A stretch of DNA of 6,194 nucleotides. It comes from Massilia sp. Its GTDB lineage: Bacteria; Pseudomonadota; Gammaproteobacteria; Burkholderiales; Burkholderiaceae_D. The translations under genes were made by a program, and so were the position numbers. Under the pieces are notes generated by a model. That model worked only from the letters and a program-made list of their open reading frames with translations. It was not told the origin of the DNA and did no database searches. Shown in pieces: positions 1 through 6,194 of this stretch. Numbering within the stretch: the first letter of the stretch is position 1; each line of letters starts with the position of its first letter. The stretch lies in NCBI GenBank assembly GCA_028291845.1, contig JAQGNM010000022.1, positions 1-6,194 of the forward strand, read 5' to 3'.

Positions 1-1
1 G

Positions 2-2218
2 AGCCAGATCGTGACCTTCGGCACCATGGCGGCGCGCGCTGCCATCCGCGACGTGGGTCGTGTGCTCGACATGAGCTACACGTTCTGCGACGGCATCAGC
101 AAGCTGATCCCGAACAAGCCGGGCCAGCCTGTCACCATCCAGTACCCGCCGAATCCGAAGATCGAGGGCGACAAGAACAACTACGCCATCGAGATGGAGC
201 CCATGCTGGCGGCTCGCATCGAGAAGGAAGACGAAGTGCGCATGCTGATCGAGCTGGCGCAAAAGCTCGAAGGCATGACCCGCAACATCGGCATGCACGC
301 GGGCGGCGTGCTGATCGCGCCCGGCAAGCTGACGGACTTTTGCCCGCTGTACCAGCAGCCCGGCAGCGACTCGGCCGTGAGCCAGTTCGACAAGGACGAC
401 GTGGAGGCCATCGGCCTGGTCAAGTTCGACTTTTTGGGGCTGGCCACGCTGACGATTCTGGAGATCGCCAAAGACCTGATCGTCCAGCGCCACAAGGGCC
501 AGGAAAACTTCGCCTACGAAGACATCAAGCTCGACGACACGCGCACCTACAGGCTCTTTTCCGAGGGCAAGACGGAGGCCGTGTTCCAGTTCGAGTCGCG
601 CGGCATGCAGGGCATGCTGCGGGACGCGCGGCCGACGCGGCTGGAAGACCTGATTGCGCTGAACGCGCTGTACCGCCCCGGTCCGATGGACCTGATTCCG
701 AGCTTCGTGGCGCGCAAGCACGGCCGGGAGCCGGTCGAGTATCCGGACCCGCGCACTGAGGGCATCCTGTCCGAAACCTACGGCATCATGGTCTACCAGG
801 AGCAGGTGATGCAGATGGCGCAGGTCATCGGCGGTTACTCGCTCGGCGGCGCCGACCTGTTGCGGCGCGCGATGGGCAAGAAAAAAGCGGAGGAGATGGC
901 GCAGCATCGCATGCTGTTCCGCGAAGGCGCAGCCAAGAATGGCCTGTCCGAAGAAAAGGCGGACGAGATCTTCGACTTGATGGAAAAGTTTGCCGGCTAC
1001 GGCTTCAACAAGTCGCATGCCGCCGCCTATGCCTTGCTGTCGTATTACACCGCCTGGCTGAAAGCGCATCATCCTGCCGCCTTCATGGCCGCCAACTTGT
1101 CGCTGGCGATGGACGACACCGACAAGATCAAGATCCTGGTGGAAGATGCCATCGACGTCTGCAATCTGACTTTGCTGCCGCCGGACATCAACCACTCCGA
1201 CTACCGGTTTACGCCCGAGGGAGAGGCGCCGTCGGTGACCGGAAAGCGGGTCACCAACATTCGTTACGGCCTGGGCGCCGTCAAAGGCTCGGGGCAGGGC
1301 GCCATCGAGGCGATCATCGCCGCGCGTATCAAGGGCGGCGCATTCACCGATCTGTTCGATTTCTGCCTGCGGGTCGACCGCAAGCAGATCAACCGCCGCA
1401 CCATCGAATCGCTGATCCGCGCCGGCGCCATGGATTGTTTCAAGGTCGACCGCGCCGTCCTGCTGGCCTCGGTGGCGTTTGCCGTCGAATGCGCCGACCA
1501 GGCCCAGGCCGCGGTCAACCAGGTCAGCCTGTTCGGCGGCGACGACGCCGACCTGGTGGCGCCGCCCGAGTACGTCAAGGTGGCGCCGTGGAGCGAAAAG
1601 CAGAAGCTGTCGGAAGAAAAGATCGCGCTAGGCTTTTATTTATCCGGCCATATGTTCGACACCTATGCCACCGAGGTGCGCCGTTTCGCCCGCACCAAAC
1701 TGAAAGATCTCGATCCCTCGCGCGAGCCGCGCATGCTGTGCGGGGTGATCACGGGCGTGCGCAGCCAGATGACCCAGCGCGGCCGCATTCTGATCGTGTC
1801 GCTCGACGACAAGACCGCGGTGGTAGAGGTGACCATCTACAGCGAGCTGTTCGAGGCCCACAAGAACATCTTCAAGGAAGACGAGTTTTTGTTGGTGGTC
1901 GGCAAGGTGTCGGAAGACCGTTTCAATGGCGGCTTGCGCATCACCGCCGAAAAAGTGTTCGATATCGCCGCCTCGCGCATCCAGTACGGCCACCGCCTGA
2001 CCATGGACATGGCGTGCACCATTGCCGCGGCCAAGGTGGCCGAGGTGTTGCAACCGCACCGCAACCCGGATGGCTTGCCGGTGGCGATGCGCATCAAGCC
2101 GCAGGGGATCGAGTGCGTGCTGCAATTGGGCGACGAATGGCGGGTGGCGCCGTCGGACGCCTTGCAGCTGGCGCTCGAACAAGTGCTTGGCGCCAAGGAA
2201 GTGGCTGTGGAATATTGA
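2..2218 (+). CDS. dnaE: DNA polymerase III alpha subunit (DnaE), 5'-truncated by the window edge
   Basis: This is the catalytic subunit of the replicative DNA polymerase III holoenzyme, acting in the cytoplasm at the fork. The first complete codon is at position 2 and 738 codons precede TGA at 2216-2218. Against the roughly 1,160-residue E. coli protein, about 420-430 N-terminal residues are missing, including the PHP domain and the first two palm aspartates. Visible residues, counted from position 2, open with SQIVTFGTMAAR, a DnaE signature. The third palm aspartate is D143 in VKFDFLGL. The fingers carry LRRAMGKKK and FAGYGFNKSHAAAYAL. A helix-hairpin-helix (YGLGAVKGSGQG) lies near 422-440, a beta-clamp motif QVSLF at 507-511 and an OB-fold near 579-655. 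The C-terminal tail is present. The gene converges on the glycosyltransferase and is followed by a hairpin terminator. The reading frame is intact. The non-essential paralogue DnaE2 is unlikely, because the clamp motif and C-terminal tail match replicative DnaE. Confidence 0.97.
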   Translation, partial: SQIVTFGTMAARAAIRDVGRVLDMSYTFCDGISKLIPNKPGQPVTIQYPPNPKIEGDKNNYAIEMEPMLAARIEKEDEVRMLIELAQKLEGMTRNIGMHAGGVLIAPGKLTDFCPLYQQPGSDSAVSQFDKDDVEAIGLVKFDFLGLATLTILEIAKDLIVQRHKGQENFAYEDIKLDDTRTYRLFSEGKTEAVFQFESRGMQGMLRDARPTRLEDLIALNALYRPGPMDLIPSFVARKHGREPVEYPDPRTEGILSETYGIMVYQEQVMQMAQVIGGYSLGGADLLRRAMGKKKAEEMAQHRMLFREGAAKNGLSEEKADEIFDLMEKFAGYGFNKSHAAAYALLSYYTAWLKAHHPAAFMAANLSLAMDDTDKIKILVEDAIDVCNLTLLPPDINHSDYRFTPEGEAPSVTGKRVTNIRYGLGAVKGSGQGAIEAIIAARIKGGAFTDLFDFCLRVDRKQINRRTIESLIRAGAMDCFKVDRAVLLASVAFAVECADQAQAAVNQVSLFGGDDADLVAPPEYVKVAPWSEKQKLSEEKIALGFYLSGHMFDTYATEVRRFARTKLKDLDPSREPRMLCGVITGVRSQMTQRGRILIVSLDDKTAVVEVTIYSELFEAHKNIFKEDEFLLVVGKVSEDRFNGGLRITAEKVFDIAASRIQYGHRLTMDMACTIAAAKVAEVLQPHRNPDGLPVAMRIKPQGIECVLQLGDEWRVAPSDALQLALEQVLGAKEVAVEY
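1520..1534 (+). other. dnaE: Beta sliding-clamp binding motif in DnaE (QVSLF)
   Basis: Five codons encode Q-V-S-L-F, fitting the bacterial clamp-binding consensus QxxLF. They sit between the helix-hairpin-helix and the OB-fold, where the internal clamp motif of E. coli DnaE (QADMF) lies. The match to the consensus is seen in the sequence; the tethering role is inferred from the family. Confidence 0.8.
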
Positions 2219-2223
2219 GGGCG

Positions 2224-2270
2224 CGGCAACTGCCAGGGAAGCGGTGCTTCCCCGGCAGTTGCCGTTCTTT
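2224..2270 (+). terminator. Rho-independent terminator of dnaE
   Basis: The arms 2224-2242 and 2246-2264 are inverted repeats of 19 bases with one A-C mismatch (2235 against 2253) and a 3-base GGT loop. The stem begins six bases after the dnaE stop codon. It is followed at once by TTCTTT and a further T-rich stretch, a broken but usable U-tract for a plus-strand transcript. Read on the minus strand, the bases after the stem are CGCCCTCAATAT with no U-run, so the element looks one-directional. It may still weakly affect transcripts arriving from the converging glycosyltransferase. Confidence 0.85.
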
Positions 2271-2282
2271 CCTCGTTCTTTC

Positions 2283-3104
2283 CTAGCGCTCGCCGTTCTT
2301 CAAACCCTTGGTGGCCTGGATGGTCTTGTCGCGTTCGCGGGCCAGCACGGCCTGGCGGTTGGACGATTCCTTGTCGCGTTTTTCTTCGCGGTGCCACAGG
2401 TGAAACACCTCGGTGGCGAAGGCGCCATCCTTGCGCTGCACGCCCGCATTGTGCAATCGCACGGCGAGGTCGGCGTCTTCATGGCCCCAGCCGACAAAAC
2501 TCTCGTCAAAGCCGTTGACCTTTTCCAGGTCGGCGCGCCACGCCGCCATATTGCACGATTTGATGCGGCGCCAGCTGAAGCGGCGGTGCACCCGGCCGGC
2601 GTCCGGTAGTTTCAGCAGCAGCGGCAGCACCTTGTTGATGGCGCCGGCCGCGCGCAGGCGCAGCAGTTCGGCTTTGCCGAGCTCGGGCAGCGCAATCTGC
2701 TCGCGCAGCACGCGCCGCGTGGTCGCCTCGTCGACCAGGATGCGGCTGCCGGTGACCATGCAGTTGGCCTGGGCCAGCTGGCGGTGGCGCGCCAGAAAAT
2801 CGTGCTGCGGCACGCAGTCGCCGTCGAGCATGACGATGTAGTCGCCGCGCGCCAGGGCGATGCCGCGGTTGCGCGACATCGAGGCGCGAAAGCCGCGGTC
2901 TTCCTGCCATACGTGGAACAAGGGCAGCGGCGCAGCCGCCTGCAGCCGCTCGATGCAGTCGCGCGTGGCTGGGCCGGAACCGTCGTCGGCGATGATGATT
3001 TCGAAGTCGCGGTCGCTTTGCGCGAAGCAGGCTTCGATGGTGGCCGTCAGCGCGTCGGGCCGGTTGTAGGTGGTCACGACCAGGGAAATGAGCCCCTTGC
3101 TCAC
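2283..3104 (-). CDS. Family 2 glycosyltransferase, GT-A fold (probable LPS or cell-surface glycan sugar transferase)
   Basis: This predicted cytoplasmic enzyme of 273 residues should transfer a sugar from a nucleotide-sugar donor; donor and acceptor cannot be read from the sequence. The GT-A nucleotide-binding start is ISLVVTTYNRPDAL (residues 6-19), followed by ADDGSG (39-44). GFRASMSRNRG lies at 71-81. The metal-binding DxD motif is LDGDC with D94 and D96. KSCNMAAWR is at 182-190. GWGHEDADL at 205-213 is the C-terminal acidic motif of the galactosyltransferase-type (Glyco_transf_7C) domain and probably holds the catalytic base. There is no signal peptide or membrane segment, and the last 35 residues are highly charged. 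The GTG start is preferred because AGGAG lies eight bases upstream, it overlaps the ligase stop as GTGA, and the conserved domain begins at once. The frame stays open upstream to an ATG at 3188, but that extension lies within the ligase gene. It is probably co-transcribed with the ligase. The family call is firm; the link to LPS comes from its neighbours. Confidence 0.92.
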   Translation of the reverse strand: MSKGLISLVVTTYNRPDALTATIEACFAQSDRDFEIIIADDGSGPATRDCIERLQAAAPLPLFHVWQEDRGFRASMSRNRGIALARGDYIVMLDGDCVPQHDFLARHRQLAQANCMVTGSRILVDEATTRRVLREQIALPELGKAELLRLRAAGAINKVLPLLLKLPDAGRVHRRFSWRRIKSCNMAAWRADLEKVNGFDESFVGWGHEDADLAVRLHNAGVQRKDGAFATEVFHLWHREEKRDKESSNRQAVLARERDKTIQATKGLKNGER

Positions 3105-4363
3105 TGCGTCGACTCCTGCCGGCGCCGCACCGCCACGTACAGGCAGCCCGACAGCAGCAGGAACCAGTGCGCCTCGGTGGTGTCCCACAGCAGGCTGTTG
3201 AACGACGACGCCACCACGTAAATCGCCAGCAGCAAGGCCAGCACGTCGCGCTCGAGCGTGCGGGCGCCGAACGTGGCCCGCGCCAGGCTGCCCAGCATGG
3301 CAAAGTATGCCGCCAGGCCGATCACGCCGAGCTGCACGGCGGCGAGCACGAATTCGCTGTGCGGCTGGTGGCGCGACACCGCCATTTCCGAGCCGGGCGG
3401 CCAGTTGCGCAGCGCCACCGGTTCGTAGGCCCTGGCGAAGGCGCCGGTGCCCAGGCCGATGATGGGGTGGGCGGCGAACATGCGCAGGCCTTCCTCGATG
3501 AAGCTCACGCGCAGCCCGTTGGGCGACTGGACTTTATCGTGCTGGATTTCGTTGACCATGTCGTCGGTGCGCGACTTGACGTTGGGCGAGCTGGCGTACA
3601 CGCCCGCTCCCAGCAGCGCCAGCGCGAGCGCCGCCGCCACCACCCGCAGTGGCGTCAGCCGCACCCGCAGCAGGAACACGGTCATCCAGCCGAGCAGCAG
3701 CAGCAGGTAGCCGGTGCGGCCCTGGCTGAGGAACATGATCGGCAGCGCCGTCAGCAGGGCGCCGGCCAGGGCCGGTGCGCGCCGCCGCCATGCGCGCGCA
3801 TGGCTGGCCAGCAGCAGGGCGGCGCTGCTGGCGAAGGACAGCAGGATGCCGATGGCGATGTGGTTACGGAACACGAATGCATCGCGGGTATCGGCGCTGA
3901 CCCGCCACCATCCCAGGCTCGATTGCGGCATCATGCCGACGCTGGTCAGATAGATCGACAGCACCAGCACGCCGATGCCGGCCAGGCAGTAGGCCAGGGC
4001 GCGGCCCGGCATGCGGGTGTCGCGCCAGGCCAGCGCCACCACCATCGGCAGGATCAACAGGCGGCTGTATTTTTTCAGGGCGGTGAGCAGGTCGGCGCGC
4101 GGCGCGATGCTCCAGGTGCTGCCCAGCAGGTACAGCGCCAGCAGCGCCAGCGCCAGCAGGCCGGGCGCCATCAGGCGCGGCTGGCGCAGCACGTCGCGCA
4201 AGGGCCTGGAGGTGGCGACGGCGCCGGCAAAAACAATATACCCAAGGCCGACGAACACATTGGTCAGCGCGGTCGAAAAGGCCACCGAAAACAAGGCCAG
4301 CAGCACCAGCTGGCTGGCGACCCGCTCGAAACGCGACAAGGGCATGGTAATTACAGTGGTCAT
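3101..4363 (-). CDS. O-antigen ligase / Wzy-C family membrane protein (WaaL-like)
   Basis: This polytopic inner-membrane protein of 420 residues has about ten or more hydrophobic segments rich in Leu and Ala. The family moves glycan from undecaprenyl diphosphate to an acceptor, or polymerises it, on the periplasmic face. A hydrophobic stretch carries QGRTGYLLLL (R216), the usual start of the Wzy_C domain. A large polar loop of about residues 256-335 follows, with PNGLRVSF (R285), IIGLGTGAF (302-309) and HQPHSEFVL (H332, H335). The Arg, Arg and His order and spacing resemble the functional residues reported for E. coli WaaL. The ATG at 4363 is chosen because membrane segment 1 begins soon after it. 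Its ribosome binding site is weak, and ATGs at 4402 or 4345 are possible. The gene overlaps the glycosyltransferase by four bases and diverges from msbA. WaaL is favoured by the MsbA and glycosyltransferase context. An exopolysaccharide Wzy polymerase or a PglL-type protein O-glycosylase cannot be excluded. Confidence 0.88.
   Translation of the reverse strand: MTTVITMPLSRFERVASQLVLLALFSVAFSTALTNVFVGLGYIVFAGAVATSRPLRDVLRQPRLMAPGLLALALLALYLLGSTWSIAPRADLLTALKKYSRLLILPMVVALAWRDTRMPGRALAYCLAGIGVLVLSIYLTSVGMMPQSSLGWWRVSADTRDAFVFRNHIAIGILLSFASSAALLLASHARAWRRRAPALAGALLTALPIMFLSQGRTGYLLLLLGWMTVFLLRVRLTPLRVVAAALALALLGAGVYASSPNVKSRTDDMVNEIQHDKVQSPNGLRVSFIEEGLRMFAAHPIIGLGTGAFARAYEPVALRNWPPGSEMAVSRHQPHSEFVLAAVQLGVIGLAAYFAMLGSLARATFGARTLERDVLALLLAIYVVASSFNSLLWDTTEAHWFLLLSGCLYVAVRRRQESTQ
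3113..3117 (-). promoter_or_regulatory. Shine-Dalgarno sequence deciding the glycosyltransferase GTG start
   Basis: The minus strand reads AGGAG, then eight bases, then GTG at 3104-3102. It lies inside the last codons of the upstream ligase gene. It supports starting at this GTG rather than at the ATG 28 codons upstream, and suggests translational coupling across the four-base overlap. Confidence 0.75.
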
Positions 4364-4514
4364 CGATGGCTGGCCGCCGGGCCGGTGGATAGTGTCAGGC
4401 ATTCTACCAAACCGCTCATCGCCGCGGGGCGCGGCTGGGATACTGCGGCTTTTTTGCGCGACGCGCGTCGCGCTCGTGCGAAAATACCGGGCCGAAGTAC
4501 GGCAAGCACTTCCG
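4364..4514. promoter_or_regulatory. Divergent intergenic region between the ligase unit and msbA
   Basis: These 151 bases must hold the start signals for both divergent units unless transcription enters from further away. No strong sigma-70 promoter is visible. Toward msbA, possible extended -10 elements are TGGGATACT (4436-4444) and TGCGAAAAT (4477-4485), neither with a convincing -35. Toward the ligase, TATTTT (minus strand, 4486-4481) is a possible -10. The region also holds a T6 run at 4450-4455 and the palindrome at 4456-4473. Part of it could be coding if the ligase begins at 4402. Confidence 0.45.
4456..4473. repeat. 18-bp perfect palindrome in the divergent intergenic region
   Basis: GCGCGACGC followed directly by GCGTCGCGC is perfectly self-complementary, with its centre between 4464 and 4465. 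It lies 41 bases before the msbA ATG and 92 bases before the ligase ATG. It could be an operator for a dimeric regulator or, as RNA, a GC hairpin in a leader. It is not an intrinsic terminator: the T6 run precedes it on the plus strand and no T-run follows on either strand. Chance self-complementarity of CG-rich sequence is a real alternative. Confidence 0.45.
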
Positions 4515-6194
4515 ATGAAAGAACACGCAATGGAAAAAAACAGCATCGCCAGGCGCCTGGTCGCCGTGGTATGGCCCTACCGCGGACGCGCCCTGCTGTC
4601 CCTGCTGGCGATGGCCGGCACCGCCGCCACCCAGCCGATGCTGGGCAAGGCGCTCGAACTGCTGCTCGACCGCGGCTTCGTCAAACGCGAGCCGTTCAGC
4701 CTGTGGCTGGTGCCGGCGGTACTGTTGACCATTTTCGTCCTGCGCGGCGTCTTTACGTTTTCCACGGCTTACCTGAACAACTGGGTCATGAGCCGAGTGC
4801 TCAACGATATCCGCGCCATGGTGTTCGAACGCGTGCTGCGCCTGCCGGTGGCCAGCTTCGCCCACGAGTCCACCGGCAAGATCATCAACACCGTGATCGG
4901 CGACGTGCGCCAGGTGGTCGACATGATCAACTCGGTGTTCCTGGCGTTCGTGCGCGACTCGATGGTGGTGGCCGGCTTGCTGATCGGCCTGATGCTGTTG
5001 AACTGGAAATTGACCATCGTCGCCCTGGTAGTGGTGCCGGCCACCGCCATCATCGTGCGCACCACCACCGGCCGCCTGCGCCGCCTGAACCGCGACAACC
5101 AGAGAATCACCATCGAGATGACCCAGGTGGTCGAGGAAGCGGCGCGCGGCCACCAGGTGATCCGGGTGTTTTCCGGCGAACGCTATGAAAGCCGCCGTTT
5201 CGAACAACGCAGCGCCGCCCTGCGCGGTTTTTCGCAGCGCATGACGGTGGCGCACGCGGCCACCGTGCCGATCACCCAGATCGCCACCGCGCTGGCCGTC
5301 TCGGTGGTGATCGTGCTGGCGATCCGCTCGAACATGAGCGTGGGAGAGTTCACCAACTTTATTACCCTGATGCTGATGCTGCTGCAGCCCTTGAAAGCGC
5401 TGGTGGAGGTGAACGGGCCGATGCAGCGCGGCATGATCGCCGCTGAAACCGTGTTTTCCATGATCGATTCGCCCGCCGAAACCGACCTTGGAACGGTCGA
5501 GCTGCAACGCGCGCGCGGCCACCTGCGCTTTGAAAACGTCTCGTTCCAGTACCCGCAGGCCAATTCGCCGGCGCTCGACAAGGTGTCGCTGGAAGTGTTG
5601 CCGGGGCAGACGGTGGCGCTGGTGGGCGTCTCGGGCGGCGGCAAATCGACGTTTGTGAACCTGGTGACGCGTTTCTATGCGCCGCAATCGGGCCGCATCG
5701 TGCTCGACGACGTCGCCTACGACGACATCAAGCTGACCAGCCTGCGCGCCCAGCTGGCCATGGTCAGCCAGAACGTGGTGCTGTTCGACGACTCGTTAAA
5801 AGCCAATATCGCCTACGGCGCCGAGCAGGTCGACGAAGCGCGCCTGGCCGCCGCCATCAAGGCTGCCCACCTCACCGAGGTGGTGGCCGGGCTGCCGCAA
5901 GGGGTCGACACGCCGATCGGCGAGAACGGCCTGCGCCTGTCGGGCGGCCAGCGGCAGCGCGTGGCGATCGCCCGCGCCATCTACAAAGATGCGCCGATCC
6001 TGATCCTGGATGAAGCAACCTCGGCGCTCGACAGCGAATCCGAACGCGCCGTGCAGTCGGCGCTGGACCGCCTGATGCAGGGCCGTACCACTTTCGTCAT
6101 CGCGCACCGGCTTTCCACCATCGAGCGCGCCGACCGCATCGTCGTACTGGTGCACGGCCGGATCGTCGAGATCGGCACGCATGCGCAGCTGCTG
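4515..6194 (+). CDS. msbA: Lipid A export ABC transporter MsbA (permease fused to ATPase), 3'-truncated by the window edge
   Basis: MsbA is a homodimeric inner-membrane flippase that uses ATP to move lipid A-core to the periplasmic leaflet. The window shows 560 codons in frame with no stop; the E. coli protein has 582 residues, so about 15-25 codons are missing. Six transmembrane helices fill roughly residues 25-310. The ATPase domain follows: Walker A GVSGGGKST (371-379), Q-loop Q419 in VSQNVVLFDD, signature LSGGQRQR (475-482), Walker B ILILDE with catalytic E500, D-loop SALD (503-506) and switch H531. Alignment by eye to E. coli MsbA is close, including LLDRGF, IGENG and SALDSESERA. The lipid A-contacting R78, R148 and K299 of E. 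coli correspond to R77, R147 and K294. The ATG at 4515 is used; a second in-frame ATG at 4530 (protein MEKNSIARR) is equally plausible, with weak AAAGAA upstream, and no clear Shine-Dalgarno sequence precedes 4515. The gene is divergent from the ligase and glycosyltransferase. Confidence 0.95.
   Translation, partial: MKEHAMEKNSIARRLVAVVWPYRGRALLSLLAMAGTAATQPMLGKALELLLDRGFVKREPFSLWLVPAVLLTIFVLRGVFTFSTAYLNNWVMSRVLNDIRAMVFERVLRLPVASFAHESTGKIINTVIGDVRQVVDMINSVFLAFVRDSMVVAGLLIGLMLLNWKLTIVALVVVPATAIIVRTTTGRLRRLNRDNQRITIEMTQVVEEAARGHQVIRVFSGERYESRRFEQRSAALRGFSQRMTVAHAATVPITQIATALAVSVVIVLAIRSNMSVGEFTNFITLMLMLLQPLKALVEVNGPMQRGMIAAETVFSMIDSPAETDLGTVELQRARGHLRFENVSFQYPQANSPALDKVSLEVLPGQTVALVGVSGGGKSTFVNLVTRFYAPQSGRIVLDDVAYDDIKLTSLRAQLAMVSQNVVLFDDSLKANIAYGAEQVDEARLAAAIKAAHLTEVVAGLPQGVDTPIGENGLRLSGGQRQRVAIARAIYKDAPILILDEATSALDSESERAVQSALDRLMQGRTTFVIAHRLSTIERADRIVVLVHGRIVEIGTHAQLL

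Noticed and set aside
1435..2286. Plus-strand open frame of 283 codons overlapping dnaE
   Set aside because: Arg/Gly-rich out-of-frame shadow of the DnaE C-terminus, with no ribosome binding site or family resemblance.
3689..3707. CAGCAG trinucleotide run
   Set aside because: It encodes consecutive leucines (minus-strand CTG codons) in a membrane helix of the ligase-family protein and is too short to call a microsatellite.
4137..4162. Short GCCAGC/CAGCGCC tandem-like repeat
   Set aside because: It lies inside the ligase gene and encodes a Leu-Ala membrane helix, so codon bias explains it; there is no sign of a functional DNA repeat.
4450..4473. Intrinsic terminator formed by the 18-bp palindrome and the T6 run
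   Set aside because: The T-run precedes the hairpin on the plus strand and becomes an A-run on the minus strand, so the order is wrong in both directions.
4364..4546. N-terminal extension of the ligase-family protein to an ATG at 4546
   Set aside because: It would overlap the start of divergent msbA and adds 61 residues with no conserved character. Membrane segment 1 begins soon after the ATG at 4363.
3167..5188. Very long plus-strand open frame (673 codons) antisense to the ligase and running into msbA
   Set aside because: Its product is low-complexity Gln/Arg/His/Gly/Ala with no recognisable domain. It crosses two well-supported genes in other frames and is what high-GC third-position bias produces opposite a Leu/Ala-rich membrane protein.
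4416..5687. Minus-strand open frame of 423 codons opposite msbA
   Set aside because: The product is His/Gln/Asp-rich without domain structure and is the antisense shadow of msbA, whose Walker A, signature and Walker B motifs are unambiguous.

Overview
The window looks like chromosomal DNA of a GC-rich betaproteobacterium. The most likely group is Burkholderiales, and possibly the Oxalobacteraceae (Massilia, Duganella or Janthinobacterium type). This rests on high-GC codon use, on the proteobacterial type of DnaE and MsbA, and on the gene set. It is a judgement from family resemblance, not from a database search. Coding density is high, and I see no mobile element, tRNA, rRNA or CRISPR array.

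Layout. (1) Positions 2-2218, + strand: the C-terminal two thirds of dnaE, the catalytic alpha subunit of DNA polymerase III; its start lies before the window. (2) Positions 2219-2282: a short gap between converging genes, holding a strong hairpin with a T-rich tail that should end dnaE transcription. (3) Positions 2283-4363, - strand: two genes overlapping by four bases, an O-antigen ligase/Wzy-type membrane protein followed by a family 2 glycosyltransferase. (4) Positions 4364-4514: a 151-base divergent intergenic region with an 18-bp perfect palindrome and weak promoter-like sequences. (5) Positions 4515-6194, + strand: msbA, the lipid A/LPS core flippase, open at the right edge and lacking only about its last 15-25 codons.

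How the genes fit together. Apart from dnaE, the window is a small lipopolysaccharide locus. The glycosyltransferase probably adds a sugar on the cytoplasmic face. MsbA flips lipid A-core across the inner membrane. The ligase-family protein would then join glycan to an acceptor on the periplasmic face. The two transcription units are divergent and share one short control region. dnaE is a housekeeping neighbour with no evident functional link.

I did not find a previously undescribed system. The points most worth a second look are the palindrome and alternative hairpins between the divergent units, the likely polar residues of the ligase-family protein, and the retained lipid A-binding residues of MsbA with one substitution beside them.
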